A stretch of DNA of 64,000 nucleotides from Castellaniella sp034674885 (GCF_034674885.1 NZ_JAUCDS010000017.1:1-64000); one strand, 5' to 3'; shown: positions 47,101-56,806, counted from the stretch's first letter. The notes: generated by a model not told the origin, from the letters alone. Translations and numbers: made by a program.

Positions 47101-48080
47101 GCACCATCGACGTCATCACCCTCATCGTCTTCGCCGCCGCCATCCTGACGGGGCTGGCGCTGCTGGTGCTGGCCGATTGGCGTCGCAAGCGCCCGCGCCA
47201 GCGCATGCGCGAACGGCTGCTGGCGGTCTCTGGCGCATCGCGCAGCCAGCTGCAGGCCAAGGTCGTGGCCGACCTGCAGCGCGCCCAGGCCGAGGCCCGG
47301 CGCCGCCGCCGGCGCCAGGCCCTGGGATCGCTGGGGTACTACCTGAACCGCCTGGATACGGTGGCCGGCGCCGGCGGCGGACGCCGCCTGGGGCTGACCA
47401 CCGGCCTGCTGTCGCTGACTGCCACCGCCCTGCTGGTCCTGGGCGTGCTGCCCATGGCCTGGTGGACGGCCCTGCTGGCCATCGTCGTCGTGCCGACGCT
47501 GCTGGCCCTGATGTTCTACCGCAGCCTGGTCAGCCGATTCAGGAAGCGCTTCCTGAACCAGTTGCCCGATGCCATGGACACCATCGTGCGGGCCAGCCGC
47601 GCCGGCATTCCCGTGACGCAATCGATCCGCAACGTGGGCCTGCAGTTCGAAGCCCCCCTGGGGCCGGAATTCCGCAAGATGGGCGACAGCCTGCTGCTGG
47701 GCAACGACCTGGAAGACGTGCTGGACGATGCCGTGCTGCGGGTGGAACTGCCGGATTTCTCGTTCTTTTCCGTCTGCGTGCTGCTGCAGCGGGAATCCGG
47801 CGGATCGGTGGTCGAGGCGCTGGAAAACCTGGCAGGCATCATCCGCGCCCGGCGCGACCTGGGTCTGAAGACCAAGGCGCTGACGGCTGAAACCCGTCTG
47901 TCCGGACTGGTCCTGTCGCTGCTGCCCTTCATCATCGTCGGCATGCTGTATTTCGTGAACCGGGCCTACGTCGAAGTCCTGTTCACCACGGAAACCGGCC
48001 GCATCCTGCTGTGGACAGCCGCCGGCATGCTGTGCCTGGGGATCCTGGCGATCCGCTATCTGTCCCGGCTGGAGGTCTGA
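47097..48080 (+). CDS. tadB: TadB/CpaG inner-membrane platform protein
   Basis: A 327-residue membrane protein of the T2SF family. Membrane helices lie near residues 5-23, 105-140 and 280-325. The cytoplasmic loop contains the F-domain pattern QLPDAMDTIVRASRAGIPVT and FSVCVLLQRESGGSVVEALE-like sequence. It overlaps tadA by four bases. It pairs with TadC as the assembly platform. Confidence 0.93.
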
Positions 48081-48085
48081 CCATC

Positions 48086-49024
48086 ATGATCAGCGGACTG
48101 TTCTGGCTGGATGCCCTGATCGCCTTGCTGGCTCTGTCCGGACTGGGCCTGTACCTGTATGCGCGGGCCAGCCAGCGGGCGCGCCTGATGGCGCGCGCCG
48201 TCAGCGAGGTCCAGCGCCAGGGCACCCAGGCCGTCCAGCAGGACCAGCCCGGCATGCTGGACGGCATGCTGCGATTCCTGCGCCGCCTGGGCGCCGTCAC
48301 CCCGCTGCTGAACACATCCCAGCGCAGCGAGGCAGCCGCCAAGCTGATCGCCGCCGGCTACCGCTCGCCCCAGGCCCTGCCGGTGCTGGTGGGCCTGACG
48401 CTGCTGTCCATGATGCTGTGGACGGGCCTGCTGCTGTGGCTGGGGCGCCCCTACCTGGAGGGCCGCAGCACGAGCACCTGGATGCTGGCCCTGCTGGCCA
48501 CCGTATACCTGGGCAGTCTGATGCCGCGCCTGGTGCTGGATCGCCTGGTGCGCCGCCGCCAGAACGCCATCCGCCTGAGCCTGCCGGATGCCCTGGACCT
48601 GCTGGTGATCTGCACCAACGCGGGCCTGGCCCTGAACGCGGCGCTGGAACGCGTGGCCGACGAACTGGAAATCGTCGCCCCCGACCTGGCCGACGAACTG
48701 AAGCTGACCGCCACCGAACTGAAGCTGAGCAGCGACATCGACGTGGTGCTGAACGCCCTGGCCGAACGCACCGGGCTGGAAGGCATGCGCACCCTGGTCA
48801 ATACCTTTCTGCAAGCACGCCAGTACGGCACGGCCATCACCCAGGCGCTGCGCATCCTGGCCAAGACCGAACGCACGGCGCGCATGATGCGCATGGAAGA
48901 GCAGGCCGCCAAGCTGGCCGTGAAGATGACGCTGCCCATGATGGTCTTCATCCTGCCGACCGTCATCATCGTCGGGGCGGGGCCTGCGGTCCTGAGCCTG
49001 ATGAAAACCCTTTCGTCCATGTAA
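48086..49024 (+). CDS. tadC: TadC inner-membrane platform protein
   Basis: A 312-residue T2SF-family protein. It has an N-terminal membrane helix, a paired helix region at about 120-160 and a C-terminal hairpin (MTLPMMVFILPTVIIVGAGPAVL). The F domain includes SLPDALDLLVICTNAGLALN and the NTFLQARQYGTAITQALRIL stretch. ATG 48086 follows GGAGGT. It works with TadB. Confidence 0.93.
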   Translation: MISGLFWLDALIALLALSGLGLYLYARASQRARLMARAVSEVQRQGTQAVQQDQPGMLDGMLRFLRRLGAVTPLLNTSQRSEAAAKLIAAGYRSPQALPVLVGLTLLSMMLWTGLLLWLGRPYLEGRSTSTWMLALLATVYLGSLMPRLVLDRLVRRRQNAIRLSLPDALDLLVICTNAGLALNAALERVADELEIVAPDLADELKLTATELKLSSDIDVVLNALAERTGLEGMRTLVNTFLQARQYGTAITQALRILAKTERTARMMRMEEQAAKLAVKMTLPMMVFILPTVIIVGAGPAVLSLMKTLSSM

Positions 49025-49040
49025 TCGCACCGGAGCCCCT

Positions 49041-49838
49041 ATGAGCCCATTCCTGATCCGCCCCCTGATCTGGCTGACCGCCAGCCTGGCGATGGCAGGC
49101 TGCGTGCCCAAGCATGCCGAAGTCCGCCCCACACAGACCGTGGTCGACCAGGCCGCCCTGGAGGCCGGCGACCTGCGCATCGCCGCCAGCGCCCTGCAAA
49201 GCGGCGACCTGCGAGTGGCCCGGTCCCTGTACCAGGATCTGGCCCGGTCCCATCCCGACAACCAGGCGGTCTGGCTGGGCCTGGGCGACACGTATTTCCT
49301 GGCCGGTGAATTCGACACGGCCGGCACCGCCTATGCAAAGGCCGAGGCCATCGACCCGACCCTGATGGCGCCGCGCCTGGCCCAGGCTCGCCTGGCCGTG
49401 CGCATGCGCAATCTGGACGACGCCCGCGCGCGCTTCCAGGCCATCCTGGCGGAAGAACCCGATCTGTCGGTCGCCCTGGCCGGCCTGGGTGTGGTCTACG
49501 ACCTGTCGGGCCAGCCCGCTCAGGCCCAGGCGATCTACCGCAAGGGCCTGGCGACGCACCCGGGCGACGAGGCCCTGCGCAATAACCTGGGCCTGTCGCT
49601 GGCGCTGCAGGGCAAGGCCCGCGAAGCCATCAACGTGCTGCTGGGCCACGATGGCGTCAGCAACAGCCTGCCGCAGCGCCGCGACAACCTGGCGCTGGCC
49701 TACGGCCTGCTGGGCCGCGAGGACGCCGCCAAGAACATCCTGCTGGGCACGCAGCCCAGCGGCCAGGTGCAGGACAATCTGGACTTCTACCGCTATCTGC
49801 GCGAACGGGTCGTCCAGCCGGGCAAATCCGCAGGATAG
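49041..49838 (+). CDS. tadD: TadD TPR lipoprotein
   Basis: A 265-residue lipoprotein with lipobox AMAGC (Cys near residue 21). Several tetratricopeptide repeats follow (for example DLARSHPDNQAVWLGLGDTY, GLGVVYDLSGQPAQAQAIYR and NNLGLSLALQGKAREAINVL). TadD-type proteins help secretin localisation or assembly at the outer membrane. It lies between tadC and the pseudopilin genes. Confidence 0.92.
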   Translation: MSPFLIRPLIWLTASLAMAGCVPKHAEVRPTQTVVDQAALEAGDLRIAASALQSGDLRVARSLYQDLARSHPDNQAVWLGLGDTYFLAGEFDTAGTAYAKAEAIDPTLMAPRLAQARLAVRMRNLDDARARFQAILAEEPDLSVALAGLGVVYDLSGQPAQAQAIYRKGLATHPGDEALRNNLGLSLALQGKAREAINVLLGHDGVSNSLPQRRDNLALAYGLLGREDAAKNILLGTQPSGQVQDNLDFYRYLRERVVQPGKSAG

Positions 49839-49846
49839 GTGCCGCC

Positions 49847-50338
49847 ATGAACAGGATCGGACAGCGATTGCAACGTTTGCGGCATGACCAGCGCGGCGTG
49901 ACCGCGCTGGAATACGCGCTGGTCGCCCCGCTGTTTTTCATCGCCCTGTTCATGAGCATCGAGGTCACATTCATGCTGCTGGCGGACGCCACCCTGGACA
50001 CCGCCGCCAACCGCATCACGCGCATGGGCAAGATCGGTGAATTCCAGGGGGAAGACTGCCACGCCAAGGTCATGACGCAACTGCAGGACACCGTATCGTT
50101 CTGGGCCGATACCGATAATCTGCATGCCGACGTCAATGTGTACAAGCCAGATGAAGATCCTGATTTTGAAGACATCGACGACCCCAACTACCAGGCCCAG
50201 TGCAATGCCGGCGAGCGCGGCGACATGGTGGTCTTTCGCCTGGGATTCGACAAGCCCGGCCTGACCGGCATCATGAGCATGTTCGGGTCGGACTTCATGC
50301 GCTACGAGCGCACCGTGGTGATCTTCAATGAGCCCTGA
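49847..50338 (+). CDS. tadE: TadE-like pseudopilin
   Basis: A 163-residue TadE-family protein. The N-terminal RHDQRGVTALEYALVAPLFFIALFMSIEVTF has a prepilin-like Gly with conserved Glu-Tyr and a single membrane helix. The soluble part is periplasmic. Eleven bases overlap with the next gene. It is a minor pseudopilin expected to be processed by TadV. Confidence 0.9.
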   Translation: MNRIGQRLQRLRHDQRGVTALEYALVAPLFFIALFMSIEVTFMLLADATLDTAANRITRMGKIGEFQGEDCHAKVMTQLQDTVSFWADTDNLHADVNVYKPDEDPDFEDIDDPNYQAQCNAGERGDMVVFRLGFDKPGLTGIMSMFGSDFMRYERTVVIFNEP

Positions 50339-50960
50339 TCTTCTGTCCCCCCTGCGCACGCGCATGCGGCGCCTGATCCGACACCAGCGCGGCGTCGCCG
50401 GCATCGAGGCCGCCCTGATCCTGCCGATCATGGTGTTCTTCATCATGGCCACGGTCGAGCTCTACCAGTATTTCCGCGTCGTATCGATCCTGGACCGCGC
50501 CGCCTTCACGGTAGCCGACGGCATCGCCATGCAGGCAAAAACCCCTGACCGCATCGGGGGGCCATGCACCGCCCCCAATCACATCTGCACCTATGGCGCC
50601 ATCATGGGCAAACTGATGTCGCCGGTGGATTATGCGCAGGGGGGTCAGTTGATCATGCGCCTGTACGTGGCCGACGGCAGCGGCGGTGGCGCCCCGGTCT
50701 GGAGCAACGAAGCCTCCCACGGCGGCTGGAGCACGACTTGCAACGGCGCGGGGACCTGTACCGACGCGGCAGCCAGCGCCAGCAGCCCGGACAGCATGCC
50801 GCCGCCCCAGCCCAACGACACCGTCGTCGTCGTCCAGGCCCGCCAGCACTACGAACCCTTTATCATCAGCTCGAAATTCTGGACCGCCCTGGGCGGCAGT
50901 GTCGACCTATCCACCACCGTATTCTATCGTCCGCGGTTCGACGATCTGAAAGAGCCCTGA
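50328..50960 (+). CDS. tadF: TadE/TadF-like pseudopilin
   Basis: A 210-residue protein with the TadE-type N-terminus RHQRGVAGIEAALILPIMVFFIMATVELYQYF. A periplasmic domain follows that contains a probable disulfide pair (TTCNGAGTCTDAA) and a Ser- and Pro-rich loop. Position between tadE and the TadG-like gene suggests TadF. Strict TadE-versus-TadF distinction is not possible by eye. Confidence 0.85.
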   Translation: MSPDLLSPLRTRMRRLIRHQRGVAGIEAALILPIMVFFIMATVELYQYFRVVSILDRAAFTVADGIAMQAKTPDRIGGPCTAPNHICTYGAIMGKLMSPVDYAQGGQLIMRLYVADGSGGGAPVWSNEASHGGWSTTCNGAGTCTDAAASASSPDSMPPPQPNDTVVVVQARQHYEPFIISSKFWTALGGSVDLSTTVFYRPRFDDLKEP

Positions 50961-51004
50961 GGAACCGCACCGACCATCCGGCATCGTGCCAGGAGGCTAC
51001 CATC

Positions 51005-53035
51005 ATGAAAGCCCGACCTTCTGTATTTCACCGCCTGCTGTCTGACCAGCGCGGCGCCATCGCCTTGACCTTCCTGCTGTCCTTCACCGTCATGCTGGGC
51101 GGCACGCTGTTTTCCATCGACATGGTGCGCTACAACGCCACGCAAAGCCGGCTGCAGAGCGCGCTGGACACCGCCGTGATCTCGGCCGGCCGCAAGCTGG
51201 CCGTCTACACCCCCACCGAAGGCAGCGACGACAAGGCCACCTGGGAAGCGGACACGTACCAATACTTCCGCGCGAACATGCCGGAACAATTCCTGGGGTC
51301 GGACATCCCCCTGGATGCGATCAACATCCAGTACCTGGAAGAACACACCGAGGACGGCAATTTCCGCACAGCCCAGCGCCTGCGCATGGTCGCCAGCGGC
51401 ACGCTGCCGCTGCTGAGCACCGGCTATCTGGAAGAAACCACCATGAAGCTGTATGCCAGCAACTGGGCCGTGCGCCGCGTGCGCAGCGACCTGGAACTGG
51501 TGCTGGCGCTGGATAACACGGGGTCGATGGACTTCGACTCCCCGACACGGATGAGCCAGCTGAAGATCGCCGCCAAGCAACTGGTCACGACCGTCATGCG
51601 GGCCGGCGAAGCCGGTGTGGGCGAGGACGGAAAAAGCGGGGTGTACGTGGGCATCGTGCCGTTCACCGAATCCGTGAACGTCCGGAACATCAATTCCGCC
51701 AAGACGTGGCTGAACAAGTACCCTGCCCAGCAGAACTATCTGAACAATCTGTGGAACGGCTGCATCACGGAACCGCCGGGGAATTGGACCAAGAACAACA
51801 AGCTGCCCGCCCGGGCGCTGACGCCGTCTGCAGGGTTCCTGCCGCTGCAGGCGGTGTATGCGGTAGATTTCGTGCCGCCGTATTTTCAGGACGTCCTGAG
51901 CGGCGGCCGAAAGGACGACGAACGAGACCCAGGCGATGTGATGCCTGGCTCGATTCACCTGGAAGGAACGGGAAACCCGAAAACGTTGGGGTACTTGGCA
52001 CCCAGCAGCAATGTGGCCACGCTGGACCGACGTATCAGGGCAGAGATCACACCAAAGCACCCGTCCACTAATCCACAACATCCGGCAGCAGAAAACGGAT
52101 CGACAGCAGCAGCATCAGAAAAAAACGATAAAGTCCGTGCGTTGCTGGCACTGGAAGCAGGCACCTGCCCGACATCCCGCGTCATGTTCCTGAACCAGGA
52201 AGAAACCGATCTGAACAGCGCCATCGATTCGATGAATTCAAACGGCGGCACCAACGTGCCCATGGGCTTGATTTGGGCCTGGCGCATGCTGGACCCCGCC
52301 TGGCGAGGAACAGAAGGCTGGGGATCCGCCACCCTGCCCCGCGATCCGGCCGCCGGCAGCCTGAACAAGGTCATTGTGCTGCTGAGCGACGGCGACAACG
52401 ACCCAGGCGACAGTGATAAACGAACCAGCTCGACCACCACGGCATTCAGACTTAGCTACGACTATAGCTATCAAACAATCAGCAGGGTCATTCCGGGGGA
52501 GTGCATCAAATGGAATGGCAATCACTCGAAATGCCAAGCATGGGGTCCTCAAACGTATGAAGCCAACCCCACACGTCACTTCGGCACACGATCAGAACTA
52601 ACAGCAGACCCGGTCACCAGGCCTGTCAGCCCTATCAGCCGATTCTCTCAATGTCCAGTCACAGGAGTGCGAGGCCGCGACCCAGGCTCGGTCACACCCG
52701 ATGGCAACGACGCCTACGATGACAGCTGCAGATTCAACCGCACCGACATCGGCTACCTGAACAACAGCACCAGCGACGCCATCACCGGTACGGCCCTGGA
52801 TGGATACATGCAGACCCTGTGCCAGAACGTCAAAGATACCGGCATCCGTGTCTACACCCTGACGCTCGGCACCTCGGTCAGCAGTGGCGCCAAGACCTTG
52901 ATGAGGACCTGCGCCACGGACCCCGACAAAACCTATTTCGACGTCAGCAATGCCGCCAACCTGAACGCGGCCTTCCAGGAAATTGCGGGCGCTCTGACGG
53001 AACTGCGGCTGACGCCGCCCCCATCCGGAACCTGA
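51005..53035 (+). CDS. tadG: TadG-like pilus protein with von Willebrand A domain
   Basis: A 676-residue protein. An N-terminal pilus-type anchor (SDQRGAIALTFLLSFTVMLGGTLFSIDMV) is followed by TQSRLQSALDTAVISAGRKL. A VWA domain begins near LVLALDNTGSMDFDSPTRMS, with a DxTGS form of the metal site, and continues through GTNVPMGLIWAWRMLDP and VIVLLSDGDND. ATG 51005 follows AGGAGG. A stretch at about 51900-52650 is less GC-rich and encodes polar linkers (for example AENGSTAAASEKNDK), suggesting a recently inserted or fast-evolving surface loop. It ends just before a strong terminator. Confidence 0.92.
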   Translation: MKARPSVFHRLLSDQRGAIALTFLLSFTVMLGGTLFSIDMVRYNATQSRLQSALDTAVISAGRKLAVYTPTEGSDDKATWEADTYQYFRANMPEQFLGSDIPLDAINIQYLEEHTEDGNFRTAQRLRMVASGTLPLLSTGYLEETTMKLYASNWAVRRVRSDLELVLALDNTGSMDFDSPTRMSQLKIAAKQLVTTVMRAGEAGVGEDGKSGVYVGIVPFTESVNVRNINSAKTWLNKYPAQQNYLNNLWNGCITEPPGNWTKNNKLPARALTPSAGFLPLQAVYAVDFVPPYFQDVLSGGRKDDERDPGDVMPGSIHLEGTGNPKTLGYLAPSSNVATLDRRIRAEITPKHPSTNPQHPAAENGSTAAASEKNDKVRALLALEAGTCPTSRVMFLNQEETDLNSAIDSMNSNGGTNVPMGLIWAWRMLDPAWRGTEGWGSATLPRDPAAGSLNKVIVLLSDGDNDPGDSDKRTSSTTTAFRLSYDYSYQTISRVIPGECIKWNGNHSKCQAWGPQTYEANPTRHFGTRSELTADPVTRPVSPISRFSQCPVTGVRGRDPGSVTPDGNDAYDDSCRFNRTDIGYLNNSTSDAITGTALDGYMQTLCQNVKDTGIRVYTLTLGTSVSSGAKTLMRTCATDPDKTYFDVSNAANLNAAFQEIAGALTELRLTPPPSGT

Positions 53036-53048
53036 TTCACGACCCGAC

Positions 53049-53100
53049 AAACCAGAAGGCCCCTGGAGCGGCATGCCGCGTCCCAGGGGCCTTCTGGTTT
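53049..53100 (+). terminator. Strong terminator closing the Tad locus
   Basis: Perfect 18-base arms AAACCAGAAGGCCCCTGG and CCAGGGGCCTTCTGGTTT flank a 16-base loop that itself contains the palindrome GCGGCATGCCGC. It ends in TTT. It lies between tadG and the convergent aldehyde dehydrogenase gene and should act on both strands. Confidence 0.85.
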
Positions 53101-53124
53101 CTGGACGACTCTTGACGATTGTTC

Positions 53125-54570
53125 CTACACCCCCACAGCCGACACCGCCTTGGTGTTCAGGTAGGCTTCCAGAGCCTCGGGGCCGCCCTCGGTGCCGTAG
53201 CCGGAATCCTTGACTCCGCCGAACGGCAATTCTGCCGAAGGCGTGGCGGGCTGGTTGATCCACAGCATGCCGGCTTCCACCCGGCTGACCAGCTGCTGCA
53301 CGTTGCGCAGCGAGCGGGTGAAGGCATAGGCGGATAAGCCGTAGGCCAGGCGGTTGGCCTCGGTGATGGCTTCTTCCAGGCGGTCGAAGGTGCGGATGCC
53401 TGCGACCGGGCCGAAGGGTTCGTTGTTGAACAGATCGGAATCCGTGCCCAGCCCCGCAATGATGGTGGGCGCGAAGAAGTTGCCGGTGTCACCGACGCGC
53501 TCGCCCCCGGTCAGCACGTCCCCACCTCGTTCGCGGGCGTCCTGCACCACCTGGGCGATGGCCGAGACGCGGCGGGCATTGGCCAGGGGCCCCAGGGTGG
53601 TGCCTTCGGCCAGGCCATCGCCCACGGTCAGGGATTCGGCGTGGCGCACGAAGGCCTGCGTGAAGTCTTTGGCCAGGCTGCTGTGCACCAGGAAACGCGT
53701 GGGCGAAATGCAGACCTGCCCGGCGTTGCGGAATTTGGTGGCGCCGGCGACCTTGACCGCCAGTTCCAGATCGGCGTCTTCGGCGATGATGACCGGCGCA
53801 TGGCCGCCCAGTTCCATCGACACCCGTTTCATGTGGGCGCCCGCCAGCGCGGCCAGTTGCTTGCCCACCTGGGTAGAGCCGGTGAACGTGACCTTGCGGA
53901 TGACCGGATGCGGGATCAGGTAGCCGGAGATCTCCGCCGGGTTGCCGTAGACCAGGCCAACCACGCCCGGCGGCAGGCCCGCGTCGACGAAGGCCTGCAG
54001 CAAGGCTGCGGGCGAAGCCGGGGTTTCTTCGGGTGCTTTGCACAGGAAGGAACAACCCGTCGCCAGGGCGGCGCCCAGTTTGCGCACCACCTGGTTGATG
54101 GGGAAATTCCAGGGCGTGAAGGCCGCCACCGGGCCCACGGGTTCTTTCACGACCAACTGCAGGGCCTGCAGATTGCGCGAGGGCACGATACGGCCGTACA
54201 CCCGCAGGCCCTCGTCGGCAAACCATTCGATCAGCGTGGCGCCGGCCAGGGTCTCGCCTCGGGCCTCGGCCAGCGGCTTGCCCTGTTCCAGCGTCAACAG
54301 GCGGGCAATGTCTTCCGCGCGTTCACGCAGCAACGCCGCCGCGCGGCGCATGATGGCGGCCCGGTCATGCGCCGACGTATCGCGCCAGACCTCGAACCCC
54401 CGTTGCGCCGCCGCCAGGGCGCGGTCCAGATCGGGGATGCCGGCGTGGGCGACCTTGCCAATGACCTGGCCGGTGGCTGGGTTCAGCACGTCCTGGGTGC
54501 GGCCATCGGCGGCGTCCACCCATTGGTTGTCGATCAGCAGTTGGGTATTGGGATATGCGTGAGTTGCCAT
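53125..54570 (-). CDS. Succinate-semialdehyde dehydrogenase-type aldehyde dehydrogenase
   Basis: A 481-residue NAD(P)-dependent aldehyde dehydrogenase. Features are VAAFTPWNFPINQVVRKLGA, the GSTQVGKQLA turn, catalytic Glu in MELGGHAPVII, catalytic Cys in GQVCISPTRF and NEPFGPVAGIRTF. The GabD-like pattern fits succinate-semialdehyde dehydrogenase, though glutarate or 2-oxoglutarate semialdehyde are alternatives. It diverges from a binding-protein gene across an AT-rich 277-base gap and may belong to the same catabolic unit as the enolase-superfamily enzyme beyond it. Confidence 0.9.
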   Translation of the reverse strand: MATHAYPNTQLLIDNQWVDAADGRTQDVLNPATGQVIGKVAHAGIPDLDRALAAAQRGFEVWRDTSAHDRAAIMRRAAALLRERAEDIARLLTLEQGKPLAEARGETLAGATLIEWFADEGLRVYGRIVPSRNLQALQLVVKEPVGPVAAFTPWNFPINQVVRKLGAALATGCSFLCKAPEETPASPAALLQAFVDAGLPPGVVGLVYGNPAEISGYLIPHPVIRKVTFTGSTQVGKQLAALAGAHMKRVSMELGGHAPVIIAEDADLELAVKVAGATKFRNAGQVCISPTRFLVHSSLAKDFTQAFVRHAESLTVGDGLAEGTTLGPLANARRVSAIAQVVQDARERGGDVLTGGERVGDTGNFFAPTIIAGLGTDSDLFNNEPFGPVAGIRTFDRLEEAITEANRLAYGLSAYAFTRSLRNVQQLVSRVEAGMLWINQPATPSAELPFGGVKDSGYGTEGGPEALEAYLNTKAVSAVGV

Positions 54571-54847
54571 CGTTCAAGACCTTCGAGGATAAGGAGGATG
54601 AAATCCATACAGACCAGACGAGTATAAAGCACGCAAAACAGCCTGACGCAACGCCTGTCTGCAGTTCATGATCTACATATTACACGTCATATAAGGTATA
54701 TTTATTTACATTTAAATATAATAGAAATTATAGGTATATTCCCTTGTAATTCCTGGGGATACTACTGATGACAATGAGTGTAAGCACAATTTATAGTTTT
54801 GTTGTAGGACATCGTATATTTAGATAAATTACTTCGAAAGGATCTCT

Positions 54848-55651
54848 ATGAGCACCTTCGCAACGACCCGAATGCTCGCCATTCTCACGCTGTCACTGAC
54901 CGCGCTATCCCCCAGCCATGCGGCCGACCTGGCCGACATCCGCCAGGCCGGAGAAATCCGGGTGGCCACGTCACTCAGCGTCCCTCCCTACACCTTCACC
55001 GATGCGCAAATGCAAGCCGATGGCTCTGATGTCGCCACTGCAAAGCTGCTGGCCAAGGACCTGGGAGTCTCCCTGAAGATCGTCAGTGTCCCAGTCGCAT
55101 CCCGGATTCCGATGCTACAGACCGGCAAGGCCGACCTGGTCATCTCCGTGTTGTCCACCACCCCGGAACGCGCCAAAATCATTGATTTCTCCCGCCCCTA
55201 CTCCATGATCCGCGAAGTCGTCATGGCACCGAAAGACGTCCAGCTCAAGGACTACAGTGAGCTCAAGGGCAAGGATGTGGGCGTAGCTCGAGGTACCGTC
55301 GAAGACCAGTTGGTGACGGAAAAGGCCAAAGGAGCCCATATCCGGCGCTACGAAGATGTTTCCACGCTGATCACCGCTGCAGCATCGGGCCAGATCCAGT
55401 ATCTGGCGACTGGCCTCATGAGCCTGGACGAGCTCAATCGCAAAACCAATGACCGCTTTGAAAGCAAGCTGGTCCTGAAGGATTTCATGCTGGCGATCGG
55501 CCTGCAGAAAAACCAACCTGAACTGCGGAAATGGGTTGACCAATGGGTGGCGGACAATCTCAAGAATGGCAGACTGAATACCGTCTTCGAACAGTATCAT
55601 CACGTCCAGTTGCCCGAGCAAGTCCTGAACTGGACACCCGGCGCGCAATGA
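54848..55651 (+). CDS. Periplasmic amino-acid-type solute-binding protein (SBP_bac_3)
   Basis: A 267-residue receptor with a signal peptide (ending SPSHAADLAD) and the family-3 fold. The fold is marked by IRVATSLSVPPYTF, MLQTGKADLVISVLSTTPER with the conserved R of TPER, IIDFSRPYSMIREVV and KGKDVGVARGTVEDQL. AAAGGA precedes the ATG. Its stop overlaps the start of the following enolase-superfamily gene. No permease or ATPase genes follow, so it must borrow one elsewhere or act as a sensor input. Ligand unknown. Confidence 0.9.
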   Translation: MSTFATTRMLAILTLSLTALSPSHAADLADIRQAGEIRVATSLSVPPYTFTDAQMQADGSDVATAKLLAKDLGVSLKIVSVPVASRIPMLQTGKADLVISVLSTTPERAKIIDFSRPYSMIREVVMAPKDVQLKDYSELKGKDVGVARGTVEDQLVTEKAKGAHIRRYEDVSTLITAAASGQIQYLATGLMSLDELNRKTNDRFESKLVLKDFMLAIGLQKNQPELRKWVDQWVADNLKNGRLNTVFEQYHHVQLPEQVLNWTPGAQ

Positions 55652-56796
55652 AGATAACCCGAATCGACGTATACCGCATCGCCCTGCCCTTCAGTGCTCG
55701 ACGCACCGCGCCGGATACTGCGGCCAACAGGGCACTGGACCCCTTCAATGCGGCCTCCCCTGCGTTGAAGCACATGGAATCGCTGATGGTCCGCCTCCAG
55801 ACGGATACCGGCCTCAGCGGCTGGGGCGAGGCCTTTGGTCATTACATCAATCCAGTCACCTTTGAAGCCATGAAAGGAAGGGTCGGGCATTTCTTCCTAG
55901 GCAGCGAAATCTGCACCGACGACCAGGGATATCCCACCAGAACAGCAGAAGCAGAGCACGCCTTCTACGAGTTCGGCGCCACAGGTCCCATCACCTTCGC
56001 ACTCTCGGCGTTTGACACTGCACTCTGGGACCTTCTGGCCCAGGACAGAGGATTGCCCTTGTACCAGCTGCTGGGAGCCTCCCAAGACACGATCGACTGC
56101 TACGCTAGCCTGCCCAGCTACGCGAACGATCCCTCGGAGGTCGCCCGGCAAGTCTCCGGCGCCAGGGCACAGGGATTCGCAGCCGTCAAACTGCACGAGA
56201 CATCACCGGCAGCCGTCGTGGCGGCCCGATCGGCCCTGCCGGACACCGCTGCGCTGATGGTGGATGTGAACTGCGCCTGGACGACGCCCCAGGCACAGGC
56301 GGCCCTGAGCGACATGCGCGCCGCCCGGCTGCGGTGGATCGAGGAGCCCGTCTGGCCCCCCAATGATCTATCAGGCCTGTCCACCTGCCGCAGCACCGGC
56401 ATCCCTGTCGCAGCGGGGGAAAACGCCGCCGGCCTGCTGGACCTGATCCGCCACATAGAAGCTGGGGCTATCGACATCGCCCAGCCCAGCTTGGCCAAGA
56501 TCGGTGGCATCACCGCGATGCTCCAGGCCATCGCCGCCGCCCGGCGGCACCAGGTCGAGGTCATGCCCCACTGCTTCTACTACGGGGCGGGGCTGTGCGC
56601 CACCGCGCATATCGTGGCGGCATTGGGGCCAGCCTGTGCGTTGGAAGCGCCTTTGCTGGACTGGCCTGCTCCGCTGCACCCCCTGCAACAGGCAGCCCCC
56701 GCCTTGACGCTGCCGCACCAGCCCGGCATCGGATTCAGCCCGAACTGGGACGTGCTCGAATCGCACCTGATCGACACCGCAACGCTGACCACATAA
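55648..56796 (+). CDS. Enolase-superfamily enzyme of the mandelate racemase subgroup, function unknown
   Basis: A 382-residue protein. Expected catalytic parts are KLHET (a KxH in place of the commoner KxK), MVDVNCAW, WIEEPVWPPN and PVAAGENAAG as metal ligands, and a His in VMPHCFYYGAGL. The presence of the His motif points to acid-sugar dehydration or racemisation rather than cycloisomerisation. It does not resemble the two glucarate-type enzymes earlier in the window. Translation is coupled by ATGA to the binding-protein gene, which suggests the receptor's ligand is its substrate. Confidence 0.87.
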   Translation: MKITRIDVYRIALPFSARRTAPDTAANRALDPFNAASPALKHMESLMVRLQTDTGLSGWGEAFGHYINPVTFEAMKGRVGHFFLGSEICTDDQGYPTRTAEAEHAFYEFGATGPITFALSAFDTALWDLLAQDRGLPLYQLLGASQDTIDCYASLPSYANDPSEVARQVSGARAQGFAAVKLHETSPAAVVAARSALPDTAALMVDVNCAWTTPQAQAALSDMRAARLRWIEEPVWPPNDLSGLSTCRSTGIPVAAGENAAGLLDLIRHIEAGAIDIAQPSLAKIGGITAMLQAIAAARRHQVEVMPHCFYYGAGLCATAHIVAALGPACALEAPLLDWPAPLHPLQQAAPALTLPHQPGIGFSPNWDVLESHLIDTATLTT

Positions 56797-56806
56797 GCCA
56801 GCCGAC

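Noticed and set aside
54571..54847. Possible small gene or RNA in the AT-rich gap before the binding-protein gene
   Set aside because: Only AT-rich sequence with a TTATATGACGTGTAATATG-like dyad on the minus strand around 54675-54695. No coding frame or RNA family is recognisable.
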